Shown piece by piece: positions 23,017 through 32,620 of a DNA stretch of 48,021 nt. The notes below the pieces were generated by a model that was not told the DNA's origin, made no database searches, and saw only the letters and a list, made by a program, of their open reading frames with translations. Both the position numbers and the translations under genes were made by a program. Each line of letters opens with the position of its first letter. Position 1 is the first letter of the stretch. This DNA is from JAQGMO01 sp050954505 (GTDB taxonomy: Bacteria; Pseudomonadota; Gammaproteobacteria; Burkholderiales; Burkholderiaceae_D). The stretch is taken from NCBI GenBank assembly GCA_050954505.1, contig JBPBPY010000507.1, positions 1 through 48,021 on the forward strand, read 5' to 3'.

Positions 23017-25074
23017 TCACTGCCCGCGCTGGAACAGTTTGTCCAGGTCGGAAAGCGCCAGTTGCACCCAGGTCGGACGGCCATGGTTGCACTGGTCGGC
23101 CCGCTCGGTGGCTTCCATCTGGCGCAGCAATGCATTCATTTCAATCGCCGTCAGGGCCCGGTTGGCACGCACGGCGGTGTGGCAAGCCAGGGTGCCAAGC
23201 ATTTCATTGCGGCGCTCCAGCAGCACGCGCGAGCCGCCATATTCCCGCACATCGCGCAGCACATCGCGCGCCAGGGACTGGGCATCGGCATTGCGCAGCA
23301 AAGCCGGAATGGCGCGTACCGCCAGCGTGGTAGGGGAGAGCACGCCGATATCGAAGCCCAGCGTCTGCAGGACATCGTGGCTTTCTTCGACGGTGCCGAC
23401 CTCGACCGGATCGGCGTAAAAGGTCACGGGAATGAGCAAGGGCTGGACTTGCAAGGCATCGGCATCGAGCGCATTCTTGAACTGCTCGTAGAGGATGCGC
23501 TCATGGGCCGCATGCATGTCCACCAGGACCAGGCCTGCCTTGTTTTGCGCCAGCACGAAAATGCCATGTAATTGGGCCAGCGCGAAACCGAGCGGGAATT
23601 CTTCCGTTTGCCCTGCCAACGCTGCCGCACTGTTCCAATGCGCATCGATACCAGCTGACGCGGTGGGCAGCGCCTGAGTGCCCGAGACATCATGATTGGC
23701 CGGGGCATCGAGGGGCAAGCCCTCTGCCAGTGCCACCATGCGGTCGGCGAAGGCGCTGTTGTCGAGCGCACCGGCGTCGCGCACTTGCGATCCTGCCGGA
23801 TGTCTGGCAAACGCCGCAGCCGGGTAGGTGCCATCGGAAAGCAGGCCGGCGCGGCCCTGGCTGCCGGCATTGCCTCCACTGCCAGGCAAACCGATGCCGG
23901 CAGTGCCGCCAAACAGCGCGCCATAATTGGCCATCGTTTGCTGCACACCGCCCTGGTCGGCGAGCTGGGCGCCGAATGCCATTTGCTGCGCCGTGCGCAT
24001 CCACGGCATGGCGCTGCTGGATGCAGGCACCGGTGCCGGTGCTGCGCCATGGGCCGTGGCCGAGGTCTGGGCCAGTGCCCGGCTCACTGCATGGAAGATG
24101 AATTGGTGGATCGCGCGGCCATCGCGAAAGCGCACTTCGATCTTCGATGGATGAACGTTCACATCCACCAATGCCGGATCGAGGTCGAGCCGCAGCACGT
24201 ACGATGGAAAACGCTCGCCATGCAGCACGTCTTGATACGCCGCCCGCACGGCGTGCATCAGGACCTTGTCGCGCACGAAGCGGCCGTTGACGTAAAAGTA
24301 TTGCGAGTCGGCGCGCAGGCGCGAAGCGGTCGGCAGACCGATGTAGCCATGCAGGCGCAAGGTGCCGGCAAATTCTTCCAGCGGCAGGCGCGCATTGGCA
24401 AAATCATTGCCGAGTATGTGGGCGCTGCGCTTGGCAATCTCGGCAATGTTCCAGTGGTCGACGGTCTTGCCGTTATGCGAAAGCGAGAACATCACATCCG
24501 GCCGCGCCAGTGCAATGCGCCGCACGACTTCGGCGCAATGACCGAACTCGGTCTGGTCCGACTTGAGGAATTTGCGCCGCGCCGGCGTGTTGAAATACAG
24601 GTCCTGCACATCGATGGTGGTTCCGGCTGCACCCGATGAGGGATGCGGCGCCTGCGCCACGCCATCGATGGGCGAGCCATGGATTTCCCAGGCATGCGCG
24701 GCATCGGCCGTGCGTGAGGTCAGTGTCAGTTGTGCAACCGAGGCAATCGACGCCAATGCTTCACCACGAAAGCCCAGCGTGATGACATTTTCCAGATCGT
24801 CGAGCGAAGCGATCTTCGAAGTGGCGTGGCGCGCCAGTGCCAGCGGCAACTGTTCGGCGGCGATGCCGCGGCCGTTGTCGGTAATGGCGATGCGTTTGAC
24901 GCCGCCCTGTTCCAGCCGCACATTGATGCTGGTGGCACCCGCATCGAGGGCATTTTCCAGGAGTTCCTTGACCACTGCCGAAGGACGTTCGATCACCTCG
25001 CCGGCGGCGATCTGGGAAATCAACTGGTCGGGTAATTGCTGGATCGGACGGGGTGGCAGGGCAGGTGAATTCAT
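23017..25074 (-). CDS. mutL: DNA mismatch repair protein MutL
   Basis: The 685-aa protein has the GHKL ATPase domain with IAAGEVIERPSAVVKELLEN (motif I), DNGRGI (II), ATSKI and GFRGEALASI (III), and the transducer domain (VDVNVHPSKIEVRF). A Pro/Ala/Gly-rich linker follows (about residues 340-480). The C-terminal dimerisation domain contains DMHAAHERILYEQ, the DQHA(X)2E(X)4E nuclease signature with Met in place of Gln, and GTLACHTAVRANRAL. GC-rich betaproteobacteria lacking MutH use this nuclease activity to nick the new strand. I chose ATG 25074 because the family N-terminus begins there; the frame is open to 25152. Confidence 0.96.
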   Translation of the reverse strand: MNSPALPPRPIQQLPDQLISQIAAGEVIERPSAVVKELLENALDAGATSINVRLEQGGVKRIAITDNGRGIAAEQLPLALARHATSKIASLDDLENVITLGFRGEALASIASVAQLTLTSRTADAAHAWEIHGSPIDGVAQAPHPSSGAAGTTIDVQDLYFNTPARRKFLKSDQTEFGHCAEVVRRIALARPDVMFSLSHNGKTVDHWNIAEIAKRSAHILGNDFANARLPLEEFAGTLRLHGYIGLPTASRLRADSQYFYVNGRFVRDKVLMHAVRAAYQDVLHGERFPSYVLRLDLDPALVDVNVHPSKIEVRFRDGRAIHQFIFHAVSRALAQTSATAHGAAPAPVPASSSAMPWMRTAQQMAFGAQLADQGGVQQTMANYGALFGGTAGIGLPGSGGNAGSQGRAGLLSDGTYPAAAFARHPAGSQVRDAGALDNSAFADRMVALAEGLPLDAPANHDVSGTQALPTASAGIDAHWNSAAALAGQTEEFPLGFALAQLHGIFVLAQNKAGLVLVDMHAAHERILYEQFKNALDADALQVQPLLIPVTFYADPVEVGTVEESHDVLQTLGFDIGVLSPTTLAVRAIPALLRNADAQSLARDVLRDVREYGGSRVLLERRNEMLGTLACHTAVRANRALTAIEMNALLRQMEATERADQCNHGRPTWVQLALSDLDKLFQRGQ

Positions 25075-25444
25075 GCCCCGATTATACCGCCGCCATGCGC
25101 TGGAACTTTGCGATGCAGCGTGGCGGGGCAGGGCGTGACGGTATTTCCGCACTGCTGCTGCGCTTTATCGTACTTCAGGCACTGCACCGGGTAGTGTATG
25201 ATTTCGCGGCTCGACCAATACGGCCTGTATCATCGTGGCTGTATCGATCTGTCTGCCTGGCGTGACCGCTGGTTGTCCCTGGTTGCCTGCGGCAGTCTGC
25301 CTCTGGTTGCCTGGATCAAGCCATCGGCATCAGGCCAGCGGTGACAAGCTGCCGTCTCGACGCATTGGCAGCAACCCAGCCGACCAGTGCCGGCTTTTGA
25401 TCCGGCCTGCCATTCCCGAATCACCGTCCGTTCCAAGGAAGATA
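25075..25444. other. Divergent intergenic region mutL-dedA
   Basis: These 370 bp hold promoters for mutL (minus) and dedA (plus). The segment 25240-25320 repeats CTGGTTG(C/T)C(T)TG motifs (TGGTTGTCCCTGGTTGCCTG and again CTGGTTGCCTGG). A frame in phase with dedA runs through it but lacks a start with a ribosome-binding site and is not membrane-like. Nothing else is recognised. Confidence 0.55.
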
Positions 25445-26095
25445 ATGACCTTCATGCAATTCCTCGACATGATCATGCATGTCGACAAATCCCTCGGTAT
25501 CGTCATCGCGCAATACGGCAGCCTGGCGTACGCCATGTTGACCGGCATCGTGTTTGCCGAAACCGGACTGGTTGTCTTCCCTTTCCTGCCGGGCGATACG
25601 CTGTTGTTCATCGGCGGCGCGTTCTCTGCCAGTGGTCAGATGAGCTACTGGCTGCTGACCGTTTTACTGTCGGTGGCTGCGATTGCCGGCAATACCGTGA
25701 ACTACTGGATCGGCAGCAAGATCGGCGAGAAAGTGTTTACCCATGATTACCGCTGGATCGACAAGGATGCATTGCGCCGCACCCACGGATTTTTTGAAAA
25801 GCATGGCGGCAAGACCATCATCCTGGCCCGCTTCGTACCCATCGTGCGCACCTTTGCGCCATTTGTTGCCAGCGTCTCCGGCATGAGCCTGGTCAAGTTC
25901 CAGCTGTATAACATCACCGGCGCACTGGTCTGGGTCTTCGGCCTGGTCTCGGCCGGCTACTTCTTCGGCAACATTCCCGTCATCCGCGACCACCTCAATA
26001 CCATCGTGCTGATCGGCGTGGCTGCAGCCATCGTGCCTCTGGCAGTGGGCGGCATCTGGAAGTTCTATCGCAAGTTTGCCGGCGCGCGCAGTTAG
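25445..26095 (+). CDS. DedA family membrane protein
   Basis: The 216-aa inner-membrane protein has the DedA/SNARE-assoc signature: ETGLVVFPFLPGDTLLFIGG (acidic residue and PGD loop), GNTVNYWIGSKIG, FFEKHGGKTIILARFVPIVR (re-entrant loop with the FxRFxPxxR motif) and FAPFVASVSGMS. DedA proteins act as proton-dependent lipid-carrier (undecaprenyl phosphate / phospholipid) flippases or support membrane homeostasis. ATG 25445 follows AAGGAAGAT. It is a single gene converging on amiC. Confidence 0.92.
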   Translation: MTFMQFLDMIMHVDKSLGIVIAQYGSLAYAMLTGIVFAETGLVVFPFLPGDTLLFIGGAFSASGQMSYWLLTVLLSVAAIAGNTVNYWIGSKIGEKVFTHDYRWIDKDALRRTHGFFEKHGGKTIILARFVPIVRTFAPFVASVSGMSLVKFQLYNITGALVWVFGLVSAGYFFGNIPVIRDHLNTIVLIGVAAAIVPLAVGGIWKFYRKFAGARS

Positions 26096-26158
26096 TCAAC
26101 CCGCTTGGCGCCATTCCTCGAGCCGAGCGCCGCTCGCCGATCACCGCTGCAGTGCAGG

Positions 26159-26185
26159 CGATGAGCGGCGAAACAGCGCTCATCG
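26159..26185. terminator. Possible bidirectional hairpin between dedA and amiC
   Basis: CGATGAGCG (26159-26167) and CGCTCATCG (26177-26185) form a perfect 9-bp stem with a 9-nt loop between convergent genes. Only a short GTTTG follows, so termination would be weak. Confidence 0.4.
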
Positions 26186-26213
26186 GTTTGCGCCGCGAGA
26201 AGAACGGCGGTGC

Positions 26214-27614
26214 TTACATCATCTTGCCGCGCGCCAGCGGCGGATTTTTCGAGAAGTATTTCTTGATGCCGTTCATCAGCGCCTCGGCCATCTTGTCCTG
26301 ATAGCTGTCATCGACCAGTTTGGCTTCTTCTTCCGGGTTGGAAATGAAGGCAGTCTCGACCAGGATGCTGGGAATGTCGGGCGCCTTCAATACCGCAAAG
26401 CCGGCCTGCTCGACGCCGTTCTTGTGCAATTTGTTGATGCCGCCGATTTCCGTCAGTACGGCGCGCGCCAGCTTGATGCTGTCGCTGATCTGCGCAGTGG
26501 TCGACATGTCGAGCAACACACTGGCCAGCTGGCGGTCCTGGCTTTTCAGGTTGATGCCGCCGATCAGGTCGGACGAGTTTTCCTTGTTGGCCATCCAGCG
26601 CGCTGCCGTCGAACTGGCACCGCGCTCCGAGAGGGCAAACACGGACGAACCACGTGCACTCGGTTCGAGCCAGGCGTCGGCATGGATGGAGACAAACAGG
26701 TCGGCCTGCACCTTGCGCGCTTTTTGCACGCGCATGCCCAGCGGGACAAAATAATCGCCATCACGCGTGAGCATGACGCGCATGTTCGGTTGTGCCTCGA
26801 TCTTGGCTTTCAGCCGTTTGGCGATCGACAGCACGACATCTTTTTCGCGGCTGCCGCGTCCGCCAATGGCACCGGGGTCTTCACCGCCATGGCCGGGATC
26901 GAGGGCGATGGTGACAATGCGCACCGTGCGTGCCCCGGCCTGGGAGGGAAACGGCGTGCTGCGTTCTTCGGGCGGCTCGGCCTTGACGACCGGAGGCTCG
27001 GGCTGGCGCAGGCGCGGCACCGGCAACGAGGGTGGCGGCAACGGCGTGGGCGCCGGTTCCTGGACCGGCCCCTGGACCGAGGGCGCTGGTCCCTGTGCCA
27101 GCGGCGGCTGCTTGAACCAGTCACCCTTTTCGATCAGGCGTGCAATCAGGTCGGGCGGATTGACGGGATACAGGTCGAAGATCAGGCGATGCTGGTACTC
27201 GCCGACCGGTGCCAGCATGAAAACCTGGGGCGTGACTTCTTCCTTCAGATCGAACACCAGCCGCACCACCTTGGGCCGGTTCTGGCCCACGCGTACCTGG
27301 CGGATGTAAGGGTCGTTGGAGGTGATCTTGGCAACCAGGCCCTTGAGGGCCGGATTCAGGTCGATGCCTTCAATGTCGACCACCAGACGCTCGGGGTCCT
27401 TGACGATGAAATGGTTGGTCTTCAGGTCGGTGTCGTTTTCCAGCGTCACACGGGTATAGTCTTCCGCCGGCCAGACCCGTACCGCAAGGATTTGCGCTGC
27501 CCGGGCGGTGCCCGGTGCAATCACCGAGAGCAGCAGCGCGCCGCCGCTGGAGAGCACCGTGCGGCGCATGCGGGACTTCAGAGGTTTGGAGCGAAGTGCA
27601 GTCGGTCGATGCAT
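26214..27614 (-). CDS. amiC: N-acetylmuramoyl-L-alanine amidase (AmiC type)
   Basis: The 466-aa periplasmic amidase splits septal peptidoglycan during cell separation. It has a Tat-like or Sec signal (SRMRRTVLSSGGALLLSV... ARAA), an AMIN domain (about residues 40-150), a Pro-rich linker (about 170-235), and the Amidase_3 catalytic domain. In the latter, IALDPGHGGEDPGAIG, VLTRDGDYF (here VMLTRDGDYF), LFVSIHADAW and ILVETAFISNPEEE supply the zinc ligands (His, Glu, His) and catalytic Glu. Its start overlaps the 3' end of tsaE by 37 bp, so the two are probably co-transcribed; this order is common in proteobacteria. Confidence 0.95.
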   Translation of the reverse strand: MHRPTALRSKPLKSRMRRTVLSSGGALLLSVIAPGTARAAQILAVRVWPAEDYTRVTLENDTDLKTNHFIVKDPERLVVDIEGIDLNPALKGLVAKITSNDPYIRQVRVGQNRPKVVRLVFDLKEEVTPQVFMLAPVGEYQHRLIFDLYPVNPPDLIARLIEKGDWFKQPPLAQGPAPSVQGPVQEPAPTPLPPPSLPVPRLRQPEPPVVKAEPPEERSTPFPSQAGARTVRIVTIALDPGHGGEDPGAIGGRGSREKDVVLSIAKRLKAKIEAQPNMRVMLTRDGDYFVPLGMRVQKARKVQADLFVSIHADAWLEPSARGSSVFALSERGASSTAARWMANKENSSDLIGGINLKSQDRQLASVLLDMSTTAQISDSIKLARAVLTEIGGINKLHKNGVEQAGFAVLKAPDIPSILVETAFISNPEEEAKLVDDSYQDKMAEALMNGIKKYFSKNPPLARGKMM

Positions 27615-28150
27615 TGAATACCCTGGTCTGACAACGCCTGCAATTCTACCTCACGTCCTTGCCCGCTGACGGCCAGGTAGATCGCGAGATCGGGAGGCGG
27701 CAGCACGCCGGCGCCATTTTCGGGCCATTCGACGATGCAGATGTTGCGCTCGTTGAAATGTTCCCGAAAACCGGCATCGAGAAATTCCTCGGCACCGGCC
27801 ATGCGGTAGAGATCGAAATGGATGATCTCCAGCTGCTGGCCGCCCAGCGTGACGTGGTAGGGTTCGGCCAGCGTGTAGGTCGGGCTTTTCACATGGCCCT
27901 GGTAGCCCGCCGCATGCAGCAGGGCGCGCGTGAGGGCCGTCTTGCCGGCGCCCAGGTCGCCATGCAGGTAGATCGCCAGACCTGGCGCCAGGGTGCGCGC
28001 CAGTGCGGCACCCAGTGCCAGGGTGCCGGCTTCATCCTTGAGGAAGGCCTTGTAATGCGGGGTGTCGGACTTCATTGCCGCCACTTGCCGTGCATCGCCG
28101 CCACCGCCGGGCGCCAGGTCCGATGGATTGGCAGGTCTGGATTGATTCAT
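27578..28150 (-). CDS. tsaE: tRNA threonylcarbamoyladenosine biosynthesis ATPase TsaE
   Basis: The 190-aa ATPase component of the t6A machinery (TsaBDE) shows the P-loop YLHGDLGAGKTALTRALL, the switch segment VKSPTYTLAEPY and the Walker B-like region IIHFDLYRM, with VEWPENG further on. ATG 28150 follows AGGAGTGCAAG. The first 30 residues are a Pro/Ser/Gly-rich extension not typical of the family; Met27 (in AAMKSDTPHYKAF) could be an internal alternative. It overlaps amiC and is divergent from queG. Its partner tsaD is in this window at 39160. Confidence 0.94.
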   Translation of the reverse strand: MNQSRPANPSDLAPGGGGDARQVAAMKSDTPHYKAFLKDEAGTLALGAALARTLAPGLAIYLHGDLGAGKTALTRALLHAAGYQGHVKSPTYTLAEPYHVTLGGQQLEIIHFDLYRMAGAEEFLDAGFREHFNERNICIVEWPENGAGVLPPPDLAIYLAVSGQGREVELQALSDQGIQCIDRLHFAPNL

Positions 28151-28373
28151 CTTGCACTCCTGCTGCGCTGATTCTCGTAAAATGATGCCGGCCGGCTGCG
28201 TGCCCGCCAGCCTGCTGGTCGGAATGCGTGGACGCCGCTGCAATGACACCGTTGCACTGATATTTATTTTGCCAAAATGTTTGCCAACTTGTCGGCCGGC
28301 TGGCAGTCCAGTTGATTGGCCGGCATTGGCCAGCATGTTGGCCAGCCAATTGCCGGCGTACCCGGACATCGCC

Positions 28374-29576
28374 ATGCCCAGCCTGCCCTCATTGCCCATC
28401 GAACCGCCCATCGAATCGCCCATGGAACCGCCCATGGAACCGCCCAGGGCAGCCGGCACATCCACCGATGCGACGGTGCACGCGGCAATCGACCTGGCCG
28501 CACTGGCCGCAGACATCAAGAGCTGGGGCCGCGAACTGGGGTTTGCCGATCTGCGTATCGCCGATTGCGACCTGTCCCATCTCGAACCGGGTTTCCAGGA
28601 ATGGCTGGCCGCAGGTTACCACGGCCAGATGGATTATATGGCCGCGCATGGCACCAAGCGTACCCGGCCTGCCGAGCTGGTGCCCGGCACCCTGCGCATC
28701 ATTACCGCGCGCATGGACTACCTGCCACGCGACACCAATGGCGACTGGCGCGCGCGCGAATTTGCCCGCCTGGCCGATCCGGGCGCCGCCGTGGTGTCGG
28801 TGTATGGCCGCGGGCGCGATTACCACAAGGTCTTGCGTGGCGGCTTGCAAAAACTCGCCGAGCGCATCGGCAGATCGATCGGCCAGTTCGGCTACCGGGT
28901 GTTTACCGATTCCGCCCCGGTGATGGAGGTCGGCCTGGGTGCCAAGTCGGGCCTGGGCTGGCGCGGCAAGCACACGCTGCTGCTCAATCGTGCTGCCGGC
29001 TCGATGTTCTTCCTTGGCGAAATGTATACCGACCTGCCGTTGCCCATCGATGCGCCGGTCAGCGCCCATTGCGGCCAGTGTTCAGCCTGCATCAGCGTCT
29101 GCCCGACCCAGGCCATCCTCGGTCCGGGGCGCCTGGACGCACGGCGCTGCGTATCCTACCTGACCATTGAACTCAAGAACAGCATTCCGCTGGAACTGCG
29201 GGCCCTGATCGGCAACCGGGTACTGGGCTGCGATGACTGCCAGCTGATCTGCCCGTGGAACAAGTTTGCCCAGCCGGCTGCCATTGCAGACTTCGATGTG
29301 CGTAACGGCCTCGATCAGGCAACGCTGGTGGAATTGTTCGCCTGGAGCGAAGACGACTTCAACCGCAGGTTGGAGGGCAGCGCAATCCGCCGCATCGGCC
29401 ATGAGCGCTGGCTGCGCAATATCGCCGTCGGCCTGGGCAATGCAGCGCGCAGCGGTCTGCAGGGTGACCCTGCCATTCTGGCGGCGCTGGCCTCGCGCCT
29501 TGACGCGCCTTCAGAACTGGTGCGCGAACATGTGACCTGGGCGCTGGCCCAGCATGGATTGCAGGCGCCAGGCTGA
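28374..29576 (+). CDS. queG: Epoxyqueuosine reductase
   Basis: The 400-aa cobalamin and Fe-S enzyme performs the last step of queuosine synthesis in tRNA. It has IKSWGRELGFADLRIAD at the start, YHGQMDYMAAH, RGRDYHKVLR, and MEVGLGAKSGLGWRGKHTLL. Two 4Fe-4S binding sites follow (CGQCSACISVCPTQAIL and CDDCQLICPWNKFA), then a C-terminal HEAT-like part (RIGHERWLRNIAVGLGNA). The start is uncertain: the frame is open to 28152, ATGs at 28335 and 28374 are candidates, and the first 40 residues are low-complexity because of a 12-bp repeat. Divergent from tsaE. Confidence 0.93.
   Translation: MPSLPSLPIEPPIESPMEPPMEPPRAAGTSTDATVHAAIDLAALAADIKSWGRELGFADLRIADCDLSHLEPGFQEWLAAGYHGQMDYMAAHGTKRTRPAELVPGTLRIITARMDYLPRDTNGDWRAREFARLADPGAAVVSVYGRGRDYHKVLRGGLQKLAERIGRSIGQFGYRVFTDSAPVMEVGLGAKSGLGWRGKHTLLLNRAAGSMFFLGEMYTDLPLPIDAPVSAHCGQCSACISVCPTQAILGPGRLDARRCVSYLTIELKNSIPLELRALIGNRVLGCDDCQLICPWNKFAQPAAIADFDVRNGLDQATLVELFAWSEDDFNRRLEGSAIRRIGHERWLRNIAVGLGNAARSGLQGDPAILAALASRLDAPSELVREHVTWALAQHGLQAPG
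28395..28442 (+). repeat. Four tandem 12-bp repeats within the queG 5' end
   Basis: The unit CCCAT(C/G)GAA(C/T)CG occurs four times in a row, encoding a [P][I/M]E[P/S] tetrapeptide array. It lies before the conserved enzyme core, so copy number could vary without harming catalysis. Confidence 0.8.
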
Positions 29577-29698
29577 AATCCGCCGGCACTGCGCTGCAGG
29601 CGGCAAACCATGCGCCGTGCGGGTATGCGGGCCTGGCGCGCCGGGGGCAGGTGGCGATGAACAGCCTCGGCCAAACCGGTGCCTGCGTTCCTGCCCGA

Positions 29699-30289
29699 CT
29701 ATTTCAACAGCCGTGCCAGCTCCACCGCGGTCTTCACATTCATCTTGTCGAAGATATGCGCGCGATGCACTTCCACCGTGCGCATGCTGATGCCGAGCAT
29801 GTCGGCCACCACTTTGTTCATCTTGCCTTCGAGGATCAGGTCGAGGACTTCGCGCTCGCGGGTCGAGAGGGCAGCCAGGCGTGCCTGCACCTGCGCGCTG
29901 GCACCGGCGTCGAGCGAAGCCGCCAGCGCCTGCTGCACCCGGTCCATGAGATTGTTGTCGTTGAACGGTTTTTCAAAGAAATCGAACGCCCCGCGCTTGA
30001 GCGTGTCGACCGCCATCGGCACATCGCCGTGGCCGGTGAGGAAAATCACCGGCAGCCGCTCGGTCAGGCCGCGGGCATGCAAGGTGTCGAACAGCGCAAT
30101 GCCGGACATGCCCGGCATGCGAATGTCCAGCAGCAGGCAGTCGCCGGCGCTGTCGAAGCCTTCCATTTCGTCGAGCGCGGCAATGAATGCGCTGGCACCC
30201 GCATGGGGCGTGGCGGCGATGCTGCGTGAGCGCGCCAGCCAGGTCAGGGAGTCACGAATGGTCTCTTCGTCGTCGATTATGTGCAGCAT
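29699..30289 (-). CDS. FixJ/DctR-type two-component response regulator (LuxR HTH)
   Basis: The 196-aa regulator has a receiver domain with acidic pocket IIDDEETIR, phospho-acceptor Asp55 in CLLLDIRMPG, Thr in FLTGHGDVPMAV and Lys in FFEKPFND. A LuxR-type HTH follows (LSTREREVLDLILEGKMNK and MLGISMRTVEVHRAHIFDK). Its start overlaps the histidine kinase stop by 13 bp, so translation is likely coupled. The combination resembles DctS/DctR and TtrS/TtrR pairs. No obvious target operon adjoins. Confidence 0.93.
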   Translation of the reverse strand: MLHIIDDEETIRDSLTWLARSRSIAATPHAGASAFIAALDEMEGFDSAGDCLLLDIRMPGMSGIALFDTLHARGLTERLPVIFLTGHGDVPMAVDTLKRGAFDFFEKPFNDNNLMDRVQQALAASLDAGASAQVQARLAALSTREREVLDLILEGKMNKVVADMLGISMRTVEVHRAHIFDKMNVKTAVELARLLK

Positions 30290-32388
30290 GCATTCTCCGG
30301 CAGGTCGGTGTTACTGGTCAAAACGGGCAGGGTGAAACGGAAAACCGTGCCACCCTGCGGATTGTCTTCATGCGTGAGCATGCCGCCATGCGACTCGATG
30401 ACAGTGCGGCAAATGTTCAATCCCATGCCCATGCCTTCGGCCTTGGTGGAAAAAAACGGCGAGAACAGCCGCTCGGCCACCTCTTCGGGAATGCCGTGGC
30501 CGCGGTCGGTCACGCGCACCACCAGCATTGGCAGCGGCTGCGCATCGAAACTGGCTTCCAGGCGCAGCACCCGGTGTTCGGGTGCCACATTCTGCATCGC
30601 TTCGATGGCGTTGCGGGTCATGTTGAGCAGCACCTGCTCGAGCATTACCCGGTCGGCCAGTACCGGCGGCAGCCGGGGTTGCAGACGGATCTGCACGGCC
30701 ACGAAGTTTTGCCGCGCCTGCATTTCGATGAGCGGCTGCAGGCTCTCGAACAGCGCCTGCAAGGTCACCGGTTCACGGGCCGGCTCGCTTTGCTTGACGA
30801 AGGCATGCACGCTGCGAATGATGTGCCCGGCGCGCTGGGCCTGGCTGTTGACCTTGTCGATGGCGTCGCGCAGCATGGCGCTGTCGGCTGCATTGCAGTC
30901 CAGCAGATTCAGTGCGCCGGTGGTGTAGCTGGAAATGGCCGCCAGCGGCTGGTTCAACTCATGCGCCAGCGTCGAGGCAATTTCGCCCATGCTGGCCAGG
31001 CGTGCGCTGGCTTGCAGTTTTTCCTGCTGCTGGCGGTTGAGGTTTTCCACCCGCTTGAGTTCGGAGATGTCGAGAATCGAACCCATCCAGCCGGTCTGGT
31101 GGCCGGTGCTGTCAAGCAGGGGAGATTCGAAGATCATCACCGGGAAACGCTCGCCATCGGCGCGCTGGAACACGGTTTCGTAACGCGGCGTGACGCTGCC
31201 GGCCATGATCCTGCCCAGTCTGCCCTGGTATTCTTCCATCGCCTCCGGGGCCCAGTAGGGCATGGGCGGGGCACGGCCAACTAGCTGCTCGGCAGCCAGG
31301 CCGACCATCAGGCAGAACGCCGGGTTGACGTAGGTGACGCGCCCGGACAGGTCGCGTGCGCGCAGGCCGGTGACCAGCGAATTTTCCATTGCGGTGCGAA
31401 AGGCGACTTCCAGCCGCAATGCATCTTCGGCGGCCAGCCGGCGTGTGATGTCGCGCCATAACGCAACCAGGCTCCACAGCAGGCCCAGTCCGAGGATGAT
31501 GATCGAGCCTATCAGCAAGTTCGGCAGCAGCCTGGGTGCATCGCGCACGCTGTTGGTCAGCAGGTACAAGGTGGTGCCGGGCAAGTCGATGGCCACCTTG
31601 TGGGTGTAGACATCGCGCCCGGGGCCGCCGGCCAGGCGGCGTTCAAGCACATTGCCGGCGCTGTCGGCCAGCGCGGTTTCGGTTTCCTGGGCAAACCACC
31701 ATGGCACCATCTGTTCCAGCAGGGTGGCAGCGGTGGTCGATGCGATCAAACTGCCGACATACGTCGGTGGCCTGCCACGGTTTGCCGGCTCGGGCTCGAA
31801 CAAGGGAATGTGATATTCCAGCAAGGTCGCCTGCGGGCCGCCCGCTTGCCGCGCTGGCTGGCTGTAGAGCGGCCTGCCGCTGTCGCGGGCCCGCTGCATG
31901 GCCTGCTTCGATTGCGGTGAGCGCAGCTCCATGGGCGCCAGGACCTGGCCGTCGCTGGCGCCATCGTAGCTTGCGGCGATGATCTCGCCGTGGCGGTCGT
32001 ACCATGCCAGACGCGTCAACTCACGGCTGTTGCGCAAGATGGCGACGAAGCGTTCCCGCGCGCGGTACTGCGGCAGATAGCCGGAAACGATTTCACCGGC
32101 AACCAGATCAAGGTTTTCTTCATTGTGCGCCAGGTCGTACCGAATGGTTTGTTCGACCCAGCGGGTGTCGGCTTCCAGCTGCTCCTGACGCTCGCGGCTT
32201 TCCAGTTGCTGCGCCTGCCAGGGCAGCCACAGTAAGGCCGCCAGACACAAGGTCAGCAGCGACAGCGGCAACAGCCAGCGCCAGGCCTGGCGGCGGCGCG
32301 CATGACTGGCGGCGCGCAAGGCGGCATGGGCGGCGCGGCTTGCCATGGCAACGGCGGCCGGCGCCGGTCGGGGTCGAAAACGGCTCAT
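30277..32388 (-). CDS. PAS-containing sensor histidine kinase (DctS-like)
   Basis: The 703-aa inner-membrane kinase has TM1 at about residues 26-46 (WRWLLPLSLLTLCLAALLWL), a periplasmic dCache-like sensor of about 240 residues, TM2 (LLIGSIIILGLGLLWSLVAL), then a PAS domain (GRVTYVNPAFCLMVGLAAEQ, GWMGSILDISELKR). The catalytic part has the H-box ASTLAHELNQPLAAISSY, the N-box LNMTRNAIEAM, the G1 box VTDRGHGIP and the final FFSTKAEGMGMGLNICR. The ligand may be an organic acid by analogy with DctS but is not determined. ATG 32388 is chosen because the TM1 n-region begins there; the frame is open to 32646. Divergent from xerD. Confidence 0.92.
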   Translation of the reverse strand: MSRFRPRPAPAAVAMASRAAHAALRAASHARRRQAWRWLLPLSLLTLCLAALLWLPWQAQQLESRERQEQLEADTRWVEQTIRYDLAHNEENLDLVAGEIVSGYLPQYRARERFVAILRNSRELTRLAWYDRHGEIIAASYDGASDGQVLAPMELRSPQSKQAMQRARDSGRPLYSQPARQAGGPQATLLEYHIPLFEPEPANRGRPPTYVGSLIASTTAATLLEQMVPWWFAQETETALADSAGNVLERRLAGGPGRDVYTHKVAIDLPGTTLYLLTNSVRDAPRLLPNLLIGSIIILGLGLLWSLVALWRDITRRLAAEDALRLEVAFRTAMENSLVTGLRARDLSGRVTYVNPAFCLMVGLAAEQLVGRAPPMPYWAPEAMEEYQGRLGRIMAGSVTPRYETVFQRADGERFPVMIFESPLLDSTGHQTGWMGSILDISELKRVENLNRQQQEKLQASARLASMGEIASTLAHELNQPLAAISSYTTGALNLLDCNAADSAMLRDAIDKVNSQAQRAGHIIRSVHAFVKQSEPAREPVTLQALFESLQPLIEMQARQNFVAVQIRLQPRLPPVLADRVMLEQVLLNMTRNAIEAMQNVAPEHRVLRLEASFDAQPLPMLVVRVTDRGHGIPEEVAERLFSPFFSTKAEGMGMGLNICRTVIESHGGMLTHEDNPQGGTVFRFTLPVLTSNTDLPENACCT

Positions 32389-32620
32389 GGCGGCTAGTGT
32401 AGCGGACAGCAGCGCTGCGGTGCATGCCCACCGGGAAATTTCTTCCACGCCGGAATCGGCCGGCAGCTGCCGCATGGCGGTCCGGACATCGTCTAGAATC
32501 GATGACAGCGCAAGCGTCGATTGCCGCAAGAAACCGCCAGGCAAAACCCGAACCAATGATAAATATTGCATCAGTGAATTTGAACGTAACTTGTACGGCG
32601 ATTTATCGGCGCTGTTTGCC

